Shown: positions 44,305-53,691, counted from the stretch's first letter. The stretch is DNA of 64,000 nt from JARDZU01 sp963730285 (GCA_963730285.1 CAVSQY010000007.1:1-64000); one strand, 5' to 3'. Numbers and translations: made by a program. Notes: generated by a model not told the origin, from the letters alone.

Positions 44305-45129
44305 ATGGCAAAACTCGATGCGCAACAGCGGGCAAGTCTTCCCGATAATGCGTTCTCCTATGTCGATTCACAAGGAAAGAGACGTCTCCCCATCCATGAC
44401 GAGGCTCACGTCCGCAACGCCCTTGCCCGCTTCAACCAGGTGAGGTTCGAGAGTGACGAAGCCCGGGAGCGCGCCTTTCGAAAAGTGCTGACCGTCGCCA
44501 TCGAATATGGAATCGCGCCGGTCGGGTTTGTCGCCTCTCAGATGCGAGATGCCCGTGCCGAGTCCAAGATTCGACTGCCCAAGGGTCAGGTCACATTCCT
44601 GATGTCCGACATCGAGGGATCCACATCCCTCATCAGCCGACTGGGTGACGACTATCCCCCAATGCTCGATGCGGTCCGCCACCTGATCCGACAGGCCGTC
44701 GAGGAGCGCGGGGGGTTCGAGGTCGATGCCCGCGCCGATGAGTTCTTCGCCGTCTTTCCTGGCGCCATCGAATCGGTGAAGACGGCGATAGCCGTCCAGC
44801 GGGAGATGGCCGGCCGATCGTGGCCTGCCCGAGTCAAAGTGCGGATCGGGTTGCACTCGGGAAAGCCCGCCCGCACCGAGACCGGGTATGTCGGTCTTGC
44901 GGTGAACACCGCGTCACGTATCTCATCAGCCGGGCATGGCGGCCAGATCCTGGTGTCACCCATCGTCAAGGATGAGATCGACGACTCGATCCCAGACGGG
45001 GTCAGCCTGCGATCCCTGGGTCGGCACAGCCTCCACGGGTTGCCAGAAGAGGTCGAGCTCTACGAGGTGGCTGCCCCCGGTCTCGAGCAAGGATTCCCCC
45101 CTCTGCGGACGGCGCCTCCCGGTCGATAG
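44305..45129 (+). CDS. DUF6582 - class III nucleotidyl cyclase
   Basis: 274 residues. The N-terminal 80 residues (MAKLDAQQRASLPDNAFSYV, RLPIHDEAHVRNALARFNQV) match the DUF6582 motif also found as a tail in many unrelated actinobacterial proteins. Residues 95-265 are a class III cyclase: FLMSDIEGSTSLI (first metal Asp), ARADEFFAVF (second metal Asp in an unusual ADE context instead of GDG), and GLAVNTASRI with both catalytic Asn and Arg. As a homodimer this should have complete sites. No membrane segment or sensor domain is evident. Followed after 66 bases by the large sAC-like gene on the same strand, so the two may be co-expressed. Confidence 0.88.
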   Translation: MAKLDAQQRASLPDNAFSYVDSQGKRRLPIHDEAHVRNALARFNQVRFESDEARERAFRKVLTVAIEYGIAPVGFVASQMRDARAESKIRLPKGQVTFLMSDIEGSTSLISRLGDDYPPMLDAVRHLIRQAVEERGGFEVDARADEFFAVFPGAIESVKTAIAVQREMAGRSWPARVKVRIGLHSGKPARTETGYVGLAVNTASRISSAGHGGQILVSPIVKDEIDDSIPDGVSLRSLGRHSLHGLPEEVELYEVAAPGLEQGFPPLRTAPPGR

Positions 45130-45195
45130 GCGGTCGGCAGGGAGGTCGAGGAGTGGAGACTGTTTGGGCTCGGCAGGGCCTCTAACCTCGATCGA

Positions 45196-48100
45196 GTGAG
45201 CGTATCGCCACAGCCATATCTGCCTCGTCTCGTGCGGCATTGGGACGAAGACGCGCCAGGCCAATTGCACCGGGCCATCGAGGGGTCGATGGCCTTCGTG
45301 GACATCTCCGGATTCACCAAGATGTCAGAGCGTCTCGCCGGCCAGGGCAAGGTGGGGGCCGAAGAGCTGACCGAGGTGATTGGAAGCACATTCGGAGCCC
45401 TCCTCCCCACGGCATATGCCTACGGGGCCAACCTGCTCAAGTTCGGTGGCGACGCCCTCCTTCTCCTCTTCACCGGCCAAGGTCATCAGGTCCGCGCCTG
45501 TGCTGCCTCAGTTGCAATGCAACAGACCCTGGGGCAAGTCGGTGTTTGTTACACGAGCGCCGGGAAGGTGACCCTGCGAATGTCGGTGGGAGTCCACAGC
45601 GGGACCTTCGACTTCTTCCTGGTTGGGGACTCTCACCGCGAGCTCATCGTCGCCGGCCCTGCCGCGACCCGCACCGTGGACATGGAAGCGGCGGCCAACG
45701 CCGGTCAGATACTCATCAGCAATGACACGGCCGCCTCGCTGCCACAGGCCCACCGGGGTCGGGCGGTTGGTCCCGGAGTCCTCCTCCGGGGCGTTCCCGA
45801 AGCTGACCGCTCCGACTACGAGGCGGGCGAATCATCCTCGTCCGATCTGAATCGATTCGTACCTGTCGGCCTGTGCCAGCTGCTGATCAGCGGACAGGTC
45901 CAATCCGAGCACCGCCCCGCCACCGTGGCGTTCATCAAATATCACGATTTCGACAGCCTGATCCGAGACAATGGCGTCGATGAGGCAGCTCGCCGGTTGG
46001 ACGGCCTGGTCAGGGCGGTCCAGAGCTCGGTCGATCCTCGGGGTGTCACCTTCCTGGCCACCGACATCGCCGGCGACGGCGGAAAGCTGATCCTGACGGC
46101 CGGCGTCCCATCGACCACGGGTCACGACGAAGAACAAATGCTCCTCGCCCTTCGTGACCTGGTTTCGAGGAACCTCGAGCTAGCGGTGTCGATGGGTGTG
46201 ACTTGGGGATCGATCTTCTCCGGGGACGTCGGGACTCCCTATCGACGCACCTACACGGTCATGGGTGACACGGTGAATCTTGCCGCTCGGCTGATGGCGA
46301 GGGCTCCTGCCGGCGAGATCTTTGCCACTCCCGAGGTGCTGGAAGGTTCCCGCACCACCTTCGAGACCGGACCGCTTGAGCCGTTCATGGTCAAGGGGAA
46401 GAAACACCCCGTCGAAGCGGTATCCGTTGGGAACCCCATGGGCAGCAGAGCCGCGACCGGGTCTGGTTTGCCGCTCATCGGACGAGATGTCGAGTTACAG
46501 ACTCTGACGAGCGCCTGGACGAGCTCGAAATCGGGCCATGGGCAGATGATCGAGTTGCGGGCTGAAGCGGGCATGGGCAAGAGTCGTCTCCTCGAGGAGC
46601 TTCTCGCCGAGGGCACGATCGAGAATGTCGTCGCCGCCGAGTGTCGCCTCTACCAGGCGGCCACCCCGTACTTCCCGTTTCGTCAGTTACTCCGTGGCGC
46701 CCTGGGGCTGGGCGAACTCGCCGGACGCGCCGCCGAGAAGGCCCTTGCCGACCTGGTGGCTCGCGAGGCGCCCCATGTGAGCCCATGGTTGGCGTTGATC
46801 GGCCTGGCCCTCGGTCTCGAGATCGGCGAGTCCGATCAGGTGAAGCAGTTGGAGGATCAGTTCCGGCCTGCTCGAACCATCGCTGCGGTCACTGCGCTGC
46901 TCGAAGCGGCGGTGACCGAACCGACGGTGTTCGTGATCGAGGACACCCATTGGATGGACGAGCCGTCCCGGGAGCTCCTCGCCGGCCTCGTCGTCGGATT
47001 AGCCAGACGCCGATGGATGATCGTCCTGACACGCCGACCCGGAAAGGATGGATTCGTCCCATCCGATTCACCCGATGTCGGCCGGATCGATCTGGAGCCA
47101 CTCGGGATCGATCAGGCCAGAGAGTTGATCTACCACGCAACCGAGGATTCGCCTTTGCCGCCCCAACAGGTCGAGCGGCTGGCGAGCCAGGCAAACGGAC
47201 GCCCTCTCTTCTTGATCGAACTGCTCGAGACGATTCGCCGGGGAGGGTCGCTCGAGGAGATCCCCCAGTCGGTCGAGGCGCTCATCGGCGCCCACATCGA
47301 CACCTTGCCGCCTTCGGACCGCAATGTCCTTCGGAGGCTCGCCGTCCTGGGCACCGGATTCCTCTTGGATCACGCTCACGCCGTGCTCGACGCCGATGGC
47401 GACGATCAAAATCAGGTTCGGGCAGTGAGGAGACTCTCGGACTTCCTGACGATCGATCGGGCCGGCTGGGTCCAGTACAACCATGCACTCATCCGGGACG
47501 TCGCCTATGCCGGTCTCCCATTCCGCACTCGTGAGCAACTTCACGCCGCCGTCGGCGACTCGATCTATGCCGATTGTGACGACCGGCCCGAAGAGTTCTC
47601 CGAGTTGTTGTCCCTTCATTACTTCCATGCCAAGAAATGGTCGAGGACTTGGCGATTCTCCCGGATGGCGGGGGAGCGAGCCAGAGAGATCTATGCAAAC
47701 CACGAAGCGGCCGCGTTCTATCAACGGGCCCTAGCCGCCGCGAAGCGTCTCGACTGGGTTACGCCCGAACAGCGAGCAGACGCCCTACGCCTGCTTGCAA
47801 CCGCGCTTTACGAGGCGGGGCGATTCAGTGAGGCAATCGCAGCGCTGCGGGAAGCAAGTCGACTGGTCGCCACCGACGCAGTTGCTTGCGCCGAAATTCG
47901 CCGGTCGATCGCCAGGTCCTATCAGAAGCTGGGAAAGTACTCGCAAGGCCTGCGGGAGACAGCACTCGGCCTCAAGCTCGTCTCCAACGACGAAGATCCA
48001 GAAACGAGCAAAGCCCGGGCCAGGCTTCGGGCATTACGCGCCGGAATTCTCTCCGACCTCTTCCGCCCGAGACAGACCTTGGAGGTCGGGCTGGTAGCGG

Positions 48101-48975
48101 TCGAGGAGGCTGCCGCCAGCGGAGAGCGGGAGGCTCTCGCTCGGGCCTATACCTACATAGATGAGGCATATCAGACGCTCGGTCAGAGAGACATGGCGAC
48201 CCATGAGCCTCTCGCGCTCGAGATCTTCGAGGAGCTCGGTGAGCTATCCGGGATCTCCCTGATTGCAATCAACCTCGGTGTCCAGGCTTACGCCGATGGG
48301 AATTGGGACTATGCCATCTCGATGTATTCACGGGCCCAGGAGGTGAGCCGGAAGAGCGGCAACCAGCATGCCGAGGGCGCCGCCGCCGCCAACCTGGGCG
48401 AAGTGCTCATCAGTCGTGGGCGACTCGAGGAGGCCGAGACGGTTCTCAATGAGGCTCGTCGCGTTCTGAGGGCTCAGAAGGATGTTCTCTTTGCCCTGTT
48501 CGCCGAGGCTCAGTTGGGTCGACTGGCGATGGAGCGAGGGGACCTGGACGAGGCCATCGCCACCTTGACCCGGATCGTCGACGACGCGATCACCGCAGGG
48601 CAGTCATTCATCGCCGTAGACACGTCTGTTCATCTCGCCGAGGCACATGTGAGGAACAACGATCCCGACACCGCCCATCAGGTGATCACCCTGGCCCAAC
48701 AGCTCTCGGGCGATGACGCCGCTCTATATGAGGTCCCACTGGAGCGAGTCCGATCCGCCGCACAGCTCGCCCAAGGACGAAACATCGAGGCGGCCGAACG
48801 AGCCGGTCATGCCCTCACCAGTGCACGCAGCCAGGGACTGGTCTATGAGGAGGCCCTGCTGATGCTCATCGAAGCCGAAGCGAACGGCAAGGTCTCCGAA
48901 GAGGCAGAACGCCTCCTCAGAGACCTCGGGGCAATCCAGCCTTATGTGTACCGCTTCCCATCGCCGATGTTGTAG
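45196..48975 (+). CDS. Soluble-adenylyl-cyclase-like protein (AC1-AC2-AAA-TPR)
   Basis: 1259 residues from a GTG. Domain AC1 (28-180) has MAFVDISGFT (Asp36) and LLKFGGDALL (Lys82, Asp86) but lacks the catalytic Asn-Arg pair. Domain AC2 (235-410) has lost the first metal Asp (FIKYHDFD) but has GDTVNLAARL (Asn361, Arg365). One composite active site is therefore expected, as in animal soluble adenylyl cyclase. An AAA/STAND ATPase follows, with Walker A AEAGMGKS near 456 and Walker B VFVIEDTHWMD, then a long TPR region. The same order occurs in ADCY10. Predicted cytoplasmic, possibly controlled by metabolites such as bicarbonate (inference). A strong candidate for a functional cyclase. Confidence 0.9.
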   Translation: MSVSPQPYLPRLVRHWDEDAPGQLHRAIEGSMAFVDISGFTKMSERLAGQGKVGAEELTEVIGSTFGALLPTAYAYGANLLKFGGDALLLLFTGQGHQVRACAASVAMQQTLGQVGVCYTSAGKVTLRMSVGVHSGTFDFFLVGDSHRELIVAGPAATRTVDMEAAANAGQILISNDTAASLPQAHRGRAVGPGVLLRGVPEADRSDYEAGESSSSDLNRFVPVGLCQLLISGQVQSEHRPATVAFIKYHDFDSLIRDNGVDEAARRLDGLVRAVQSSVDPRGVTFLATDIAGDGGKLILTAGVPSTTGHDEEQMLLALRDLVSRNLELAVSMGVTWGSIFSGDVGTPYRRTYTVMGDTVNLAARLMARAPAGEIFATPEVLEGSRTTFETGPLEPFMVKGKKHPVEAVSVGNPMGSRAATGSGLPLIGRDVELQTLTSAWTSSKSGHGQMIELRAEAGMGKSRLLEELLAEGTIENVVAAECRLYQAATPYFPFRQLLRGALGLGELAGRAAEKALADLVAREAPHVSPWLALIGLALGLEIGESDQVKQLEDQFRPARTIAAVTALLEAAVTEPTVFVIEDTHWMDEPSRELLAGLVVGLARRRWMIVLTRRPGKDGFVPSDSPDVGRIDLEPLGIDQARELIYHATEDSPLPPQQVERLASQANGRPLFLIELLETIRRGGSLEEIPQSVEALIGAHIDTLPPSDRNVLRRLAVLGTGFLLDHAHAVLDADGDDQNQVRAVRRLSDFLTIDRAGWVQYNHALIRDVAYAGLPFRTREQLHAAVGDSIYADCDDRPEEFSELLSLHYFHAKKWSRTWRFSRMAGERAREIYANHEAAAFYQRALAAAKRLDWVTPEQRADALRLLATALYEAGRFSEAIAALREASRLVATDAVACAEIRRSIARSYQKLGKYSQGLRETALGLKLVSNDEDPETSKARARLRALRAGILSDLFRPRQTLEVGLVAVEEAAASGEREALARAYTYIDEAYQTLGQRDMATHEPLALEIFEELGELSGISLIAINLGVQAYADGNWDYAISMYSRAQEVSRKSGNQHAEGAAAANLGEVLISRGRLEEAETVLNEARRVLRAQKDVLFALFAEAQLGRLAMERGDLDEAIATLTRIVDDAITAGQSFIAVDTSVHLAEAHVRNNDPDTAHQVITLAQQLSGDDAALYEVPLERVRSAAQLAQGRNIEAAERAGHALTSARSQGLVYEEALLMLIEAEANGKVSEEAERLLRDLGAIQPYVYRFPSPML

Positions 48976-50255
48976 ACGATGTCGGTCTTGATGAACGTTC
49001 CCAGCGGGTAGCTGAGCACGTCTGTGAAACCGGTGACTCGCTCTTTCGACTCGACCAAACACGAGGTGTGGCCGGCCGGCAGGATCTGTGATGTGTCAAC
49101 CGGGCTGCCCACGGACCCAGTGGGGAGATTCACCCCGTCATCTCTGGGGTCCTTGAGACACCAGGGCATGACCCGCTCCCCGGCCCCGTCGTCATACGAC
49201 AATGTCCGGTGCTGGGAGGCTCCACCGGGCACATTCGGGGCCCCGGCGAAGCGCCATGTGATCTCCTCGAGGAACTGAGCGACAGCGTCGCCGGCCACCG
49301 GCTCGGTGGCAAAGTTGACGAACAGTCGACTCCCATCGGTCCCCGACTCGTAGTTGTACAACAAACCGTCTTCTGGGCCTTTGCATCCGCCATCGAGGTC
49401 GTAACCCCTTGTGATCTGGAAGGTGGCTTCAGGCCCATCAGTCAGAGTCTCGGTGTCGGTGCAGTCGATCTCGCCGTCGAACACGTCGGCAATCACGAAC
49501 AGGCTGTCAACGGTGCCGAGCTCGAGACCCTTGGGTCCGGGATCGGAGCCACCAAATCCGGCCTCGAGCGCGACGACACCCGACGAGGAGGCGGTTCCGG
49601 GCCTGATCACGATGCTGTCGAAGGTCCCTTTGACGTGGAAAGCCTGAAAGGATCCGGTTCCCGGGTCGTGAGCGACCCACAGGACGACCCGCTCGTTGTC
49701 GCTGCCCCCGGAGTCAGGCCCGCAATCGGAGATGCCGCTGCACGGCACCGTGACGGTGTCGATCAGGACGCCGGCCCTTCGCATCTCGAGAATCGCATCG
49801 CCATTGAACTTGAAGCCGAGGTCGATCTCGGCGTAGCCGATCGCCTGGCCGGCCAGGTCACCAGTCAGGCTGAGGGTGAGTTTCTGACCCAAGTCCCTGT
49901 TGATCCTGGCGCACGGCTCGCCGTTGCCTTCCCCGTTTTGCCCGACACCGATCCGATGATCCTTGAGACCCGCATAAGGCTTCTTGTTGGCCTGGGCGCC
50001 GCTGCCGACGATCGAGACGAGGGAGGCTCCGCTGCTGGAAAGCTTGCAATTCGACTCGGAGAGGCTCTGAACGAGGTTTGGACCCGGGGCGGCAGGGTCG
50101 AATATCAGCTTGTCCCCGCCTCCGTTCATCTGGAGTCTGAGAACGCCGATCTCCGACGTGATGGGGCCGTCGCCCATTGCGGGCAGAACGAAGAGGGCCA
50201 GCGCCAGCATCAAGCCAACGGCGCCACCCAAGGACCAACGCCAACGGTTCTTCAT
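48942..50255 (-). CDS. Secreted protein of unknown function, Cys-containing beta-rich
   Basis: 437 residues from the ATG at 50255, with GGGAGG 6 bases upstream. A signal peptide (KNRWRWSLGGAVGLMLALAL, cleavage near ALFVLPAMGDG) is followed by a beta-rich extracellular domain with scattered cysteines (NCKLSSSG, EPCARIN, VPCSGISDCGPD, GCKGPED, MPWCLKDP, TSCLVES) that could form disulfides. The sequence includes LVSIVGSGAQANKKPYAGLK and FQAFHVKGTFDSIVIRPG, a jelly-roll-like pattern. No enzyme motif is recognised. It overlaps the 3' end of the cyclase gene by 34 bases (convergent). Confidence 0.7.
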   Translation of the reverse strand: MKNRWRWSLGGAVGLMLALALFVLPAMGDGPITSEIGVLRLQMNGGGDKLIFDPAAPGPNLVQSLSESNCKLSSSGASLVSIVGSGAQANKKPYAGLKDHRIGVGQNGEGNGEPCARINRDLGQKLTLSLTGDLAGQAIGYAEIDLGFKFNGDAILEMRRAGVLIDTVTVPCSGISDCGPDSGGSDNERVVLWVAHDPGTGSFQAFHVKGTFDSIVIRPGTASSSGVVALEAGFGGSDPGPKGLELGTVDSLFVIADVFDGEIDCTDTETLTDGPEATFQITRGYDLDGGCKGPEDGLLYNYESGTDGSRLFVNFATEPVAGDAVAQFLEEITWRFAGAPNVPGGASQHRTLSYDDGAGERVMPWCLKDPRDDGVNLPTGSVGSPVDTSQILPAGHTSCLVESKERVTGFTDVLSYPLGTFIKTDIVYNIGDGKRYT

Positions 50256-50410
50256 CAAATGCCTCCCAATCAGATCGGAGTGTTGCGACGCGTCGGCCGA
50301 CGGCCCCTCTACCCCAGATTGCATCCCACTAGTTCACGGCAACATACATGATCTGGAATGGGTGCGTGCCGGGGTTGCCTGTTGAAGTGACTCCAGGCGG
50401 TTTGAGCTTC

Positions 50411-51100
50411 CTATCCGCCACCGCTCATGAACGCCGAAACGTCCGGCTGGTTGAGGACCTCCGCCGCGCGATCCGGGCTGCAACTAGTCGATATTGAGGT
50501 GATCAGGCCGCTCACAGTGCCTAAGTCGCTCAGCGGGAGGTCCATCATCGTGCCGCCGCCGTCGACGATCGCCTGCAGCGCCGCAATGTCAGTCTCGCAG
50601 TCGCCACTGGCTTCGGTGCCCGGTGACGATGAGATGGCCAGGTCCTTGATCCATTCGAGATAGGGGACCGTCCCGGGAGCCTCGCGTCGGGCGAGATCGA
50701 TCATGTACTGAAAGCTCTCCTCATCAGTGGCGTCGAGCTCGATGTTGTCGCAGTTGGTGCCGGCTACCGAGTCGTCGTATGAAGACGAGAGCGGCTCCAG
50801 CTGGGTGCCGAGGGCTTCCAGGTCCGCGGCCGTGGCATTGGCCCAATCGATGTCGGCGACCAGGGGCTCTATCTCGCGGAGGAAGTCGCCGAAGGCGTCG
50901 ATGCACTCTTGGGGTATGTCTCCGATGTTCACCACCTGTGAGCCGCCATCCGCCGTGGTGGTTGTGGTTGTCTCTGGCGCAGCGGCAGTGGTCGTCGTCT
51001 CCGCGGCGGCGGCTGTGGTCGTGGTGTCCCCGCCTCCGGTCGTACCCCCACAGGCGGCGATCAACAATGCCAACGCCGCAACGAATCGAAATCTCTGCAC
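50411..51100 (-). CDS. Secreted lipoprotein, unknown function
   Basis: 229 residues from the GTG at 51100, with GGGGTGGG upstream. A short signal peptide ends in lipobox LLIAAC, followed by a Thr/Ala-rich linker (about 20-50) with alternating TTTT blocks. The mature domain is acidic, helical and contains three Cys (PQECIDAFGDFL, TNCDNIELDATDE, ASGDCETDIAALQ). A C-terminal block (LSDLGTVSGLITSIS) is followed by a last Cys. No family is recognised; the layout resembles periplasmic or surface-tethered helical proteins of actinobacteria. Confidence 0.7.
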   Translation of the reverse strand: MQRFRFVAALALLIAACGGTTGGGDTTTTAAAAETTTTAAAPETTTTTTADGGSQVVNIGDIPQECIDAFGDFLREIEPLVADIDWANATAADLEALGTQLEPLSSSYDDSVAGTNCDNIELDATDEESFQYMIDLARREAPGTVPYLEWIKDLAISSSPGTEASGDCETDIAALQAIVDGGGTMMDLPLSDLGTVSGLITSISTSCSPDRAAEVLNQPDVSAFMSGGG

Positions 51101-51115
51101 GACCCACCCCTTCTC

Positions 51116-51400
51116 ATGTGCGCCTGGATCCAGACGTCCCTGGCTTCTCCGGAGAGGATATCGTCTTCCGGGGATACTGACGACCACCAGCATCATCGGC
51201 CGATCGGGGGATCACTCGACCCCGATGAGCAGATCGTTGTCTACTGCACGAGCGACGATTGCCATGCCAGTGTCGCCCTCTATCACACGCTGGTCGATGC
51301 GGGCTACAAGCACGTGCGTCGCTATTCGGGCGGGCTCACCGATTGGGAGGCCGCCGGGCTCCCATTGGAGGGCGAGTGGGTGGACAGCGCCCGGGGCTGA
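51116..51400 (+). pseudogene. Rhodanese-like C-terminal fragment
   Basis: Residues from about 38 to 90 (EQIVVYCTSDDCHASVALYH, then GYKHVRRYSGGLTDWEAAGL) match the active-site and C-terminal half of a rhodanese domain, with the catalytic Cys in the CTSDDCHAS loop. The N-terminal half, including the strand with the Asp/Arg that precedes the PGA/IPGA turn, is missing. The first 35 residues instead overlap the leader of the divergent lipoprotein gene. No Shine-Dalgarno is evident. Either a very short stand-alone sulfurtransferase-like peptide or, more likely, a truncated relic. Confidence 0.5.
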
Positions 51401-51409
51401 TGGTCGGTC

Positions 51410-51820
51410 TCACTGCCAGACGGCGAGGATCACGCCCATTACGACGTAACCGAGAAGGTTGTAAGGCCCGTTGACACGCGCCAAAGCCCAGCCCGATCCT
51501 TCGTAGTAGATGGCCACGACCCGATTTGTAACCACGAACCCGACCCACGCGACGAGGCCGAGGACGATCCCGTCGATGACGGTCGACACGCCGATGGCTT
51601 TGGCGATCAACCCCAGGACAGTTGCGGCCACGAACCAGCCGACCAGGTTGACGACGAACATCATCGGCTCGGGTGTGCCTTGTTCGGTGACACCCAGGGC
51701 GGCGCGGTACTGCTTGCCAAAGAGCGGGTTTGAGTACCAGATGGCTCCGAGGACGAAATAGGCGAGGGCGGCCACCAGCACTGCCAGCCAATTCAGCTCA
51801 CTGAGATAGTCGAAAATCAC
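51410..51820 (-). CDS. DUF1761 membrane protein
   Basis: 136 residues with four hydrophobic helices. The N-terminal LNWLAVLVAALAYFVLGAIW followed by YSNPLFGKQYRAALG is the diagnostic DUF1761 pattern (NWxAVxVAAxxxFxLGxxWYSPxLFGKxW). Remaining helices: FVVNLVGWFVAATVLGLIAK, VIDGIVLGLVAWVGFVVTN, GYVVMGVILAVW. Function unknown. Located 62 bases downstream of the cupin gene, same strand, so it may be the last gene of the molybdenum-hydroxylase operon or independent. Confidence 0.85.
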   Translation of the reverse strand: MIFDYLSELNWLAVLVAALAYFVLGAIWYSNPLFGKQYRAALGVTEQGTPEPMMFVVNLVGWFVAATVLGLIAKAIGVSTVIDGIVLGLVAWVGFVVTNRVVAIYYEGSGWALARVNGPYNLLGYVVMGVILAVWQ

Positions 51821-51881
51821 GGATACTCCCTTGAAACGTAATCAACGGAAGCTACTCGCCTCTCCGATGTCGGCGCCAAGG

Positions 51882-52226
51882 TCACCTGTCGTAGTTGCGA
51901 ACCTCGAAGGTGATGCACCCATCGGGGGCCACCCACGGACCATGGGCCATGCCCGGGGGGCGGCACGCATACATCCCTGCCGTGAACATCTGATCGAGGG
52001 TCAAGTCACGGAGGGCACCCTCCACGATCCAGATCTCCTCCCAATGGGGGTGACGCTGCACTCCACCCTTGCTGGTGTCACAACCGGGCTCGAACTTCAG
52101 AAGCCGGCTGTATGAGCCTGTCTCCGGATCGGAGGCGAGGGTCTTGGAGTAGAGACCGTCGATCCCGGCCTCGGGCTCCCAAGGGATCAGATCCGGATCG
52201 AAGAACTCCAGTTCGGGTTTTCCCAT
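51882..52226 (-). CDS. Cupin-domain protein (ChrR/DddW-like)
   Basis: 114 residues from the ATG at 52226, with AAAGGAGG 5 bases upstream. A single cupin barrel: YSRLLKFEPGCDTSKGGVQR HPHWEEIWIVEGALRDLTL contains the HxH...E metal motif (RHPHWEEIW), and the second motif PPGMAHGPW supplies the fourth ligand His. Likely a metal-dependent dioxygenase, isomerase or lyase step. Its gene starts one base after the nitrilase/DUF2848 stop, so it is the fifth member of the coxMSL operon and probably acts late in the same catabolic route (inference). Confidence 0.88.
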   Translation of the reverse strand: MGKPELEFFDPDLIPWEPEAGIDGLYSKTLASDPETGSYSRLLKFEPGCDTSKGGVQRHPHWEEIWIVEGALRDLTLDQMFTAGMYACRPPGMAHGPWVAPDGCITFEVRNYDR

Positions 52227-52227
52227 T

Positions 52228-53691
52228 TCAGCCTCCTTTGAGGACATCGTTGACTGTGTAGCTGCTGACCAATGTGTCTCCGCGAACCGGGTCGTGGAGC
52301 TCGGCCCTGAATCCATCTCGATATTCGAAACTCCCAGACAGACTGGCAAACGAGCCGCCAAATACGACGGTTCCGGCCAGATCGACGCCGAGATGGCTCG
52401 CTACCAGCTCGAGCAAGTCGTCGGGATGACGCAACACGGCGGCAACCGCTTCCTGATAGGGCTCTGTTGCCCCGATCGGCGTGTAGGAGCGCAACACCAA
52501 CTGGTCCCAGTGGTCACGGAGGTTCGAGTATGGCCAGACGCGTTCCGAGATCGGTTTGGGGCAGGCTTGCTTCGCCAGCGGTATCGAGGCCTCCTCCAGC
52601 ACGCGATCGGTGTGATCGGACCCGACGGTAACCCAAACGCGGCCCTCGTCGTCGATCAGCAGCACGAACTCAACCTCGCCACACGTCCGCTCCCCAGCCA
52701 CGTCTATCTGATCTGCGGTGGTCACCAGTTCCCTACCCACGTGGAAATAGGTTGGGATTTCTGTTGGGGGGGCGATGCCCTTCTTCTCGAGACCGGCCAC
52801 ATAGCCGCGCACGGCCTCCTCATCCCTCGCGGTGTATCCGGCCAGGATCACACGGCGGATCTCGAAGCGGAGGGGCCGATCGCCGTCCCGAGCCAGCATG
52901 ACGACGCCGGGCTCGTCCGATAGCAACTTGCGGTCGGTCAGCTCGGGGAATCGGGCCCGGGCAGCCTCGACCATGTCCAGGTCGACGTCGGCCACCACTT
53001 CGGCCTGATCGACACCCGCCGAAGCCACGGTCACCCCCCAGGGGTCGATGATGGCGGAGCGTCCGCACAGGCTGGCGCCAACGGCACCGGCCGCCCCGTT
53101 GGCCGCGGCCAGGAACGCCTGGCTTTCGATCGCCCTCGCCCTGAGCAATGTGGTCCAAGCTTCGACCCGGGGGTGGGGCCATGCCGAGGCGATGAGAAAG
53201 AGTCGGGCACCCATGTCGGTCATCTTCCGAAACTGCTCGGGGAAGCGCAGGTCGTAGCAAACGGCCATGCCGATCGGTCCCAGCTCGGTGTCGGCCACCA
53301 CGACCTGATCACCAGGTGTCAGAATTTGCTGTTCTTGCGAGCCGTAACCGAAGAGGTGGATCTTCCGGTAAGAGGCGACCAGATCGCCATCCGGGGAAAA
53401 CAGCAGGGAAGTGTTGTGGAGTTTGTCTCCGGAGCGCTGGACTATCGACCCGCCATGTAGGTAGGCGTTGTGCTCCCGGGCCAAGCCGGAGAGGAACGAC
53501 GCGACCTCGTCGAAGTGATCGGCGGACTCGGCGTAGCTGGCAAAGGAGAAGTATCCCGGTGACCAGATCTCGGGAAGCAGATAGAGATCGGCCTGCCCCG
53601 CCCGCAACACGGCATCGGTGACCGCGGCCTTCGATTGGCCCAGGCCAGCACCGTCCTGAGCCTCTAGTTGGATAACTGCGAGCCGGGTCAA
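52228..53691 (-). CDS. Nitrilase-superfamily amidase fused to DUF2848
   Basis: 487 residues. Residues 1-265 are a carbon-nitrogen hydrolase with a complete triad: LLPEIWSPGYFSF (Glu41), SYRKIHLFGYGS (Lys110) and GMAVCYDLRFPEQF (Cys145). It should hydrolyse an amide, carbamoyl or nitrile bond. Residues 275-487 are a DUF2848 domain: ERTCGEVEFVLLIDDE, WVTVGSDHTDRVLE, ACPKPISERVWPYSNL and VVFGGSFASLSGSFEYRDGF. Related DUF2848 proteins look FAH-like and are found in catabolic operons. The fusion would let the two reactions act in sequence. Overlaps the coxL stop by 4 bases and is one base from the cupin, so it is fully embedded in the operon. Confidence 0.88.
   Translation of the reverse strand: MTRLAVIQLEAQDGAGLGQSKAAVTDAVLRAGQADLYLLPEIWSPGYFSFASYAESADHFDEVASFLSGLAREHNAYLHGGSIVQRSGDKLHNTSLLFSPDGDLVASYRKIHLFGYGSQEQQILTPGDQVVVADTELGPIGMAVCYDLRFPEQFRKMTDMGARLFLIASAWPHPRVEAWTTLLRARAIESQAFLAAANGAAGAVGASLCGRSAIIDPWGVTVASAGVDQAEVVADVDLDMVEAARARFPELTDRKLLSDEPGVVMLARDGDRPLRFEIRRVILAGYTARDEEAVRGYVAGLEKKGIAPPTEIPTYFHVGRELVTTADQIDVAGERTCGEVEFVLLIDDEGRVWVTVGSDHTDRVLEEASIPLAKQACPKPISERVWPYSNLRDHWDQLVLRSYTPIGATEPYQEAVAAVLRHPDDLLELVASHLGVDLAGTVVFGGSFASLSGSFEYRDGFRAELHDPVRGDTLVSSYTVNDVLKGG

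Noticed and set aside
45240..47534. Large open frames inside the sAC-like gene in other frames (161 and 297 codons)
   Set aside because: High-GC shadow frames with Arg/Pro-rich composition; the main frame has all domain motifs.
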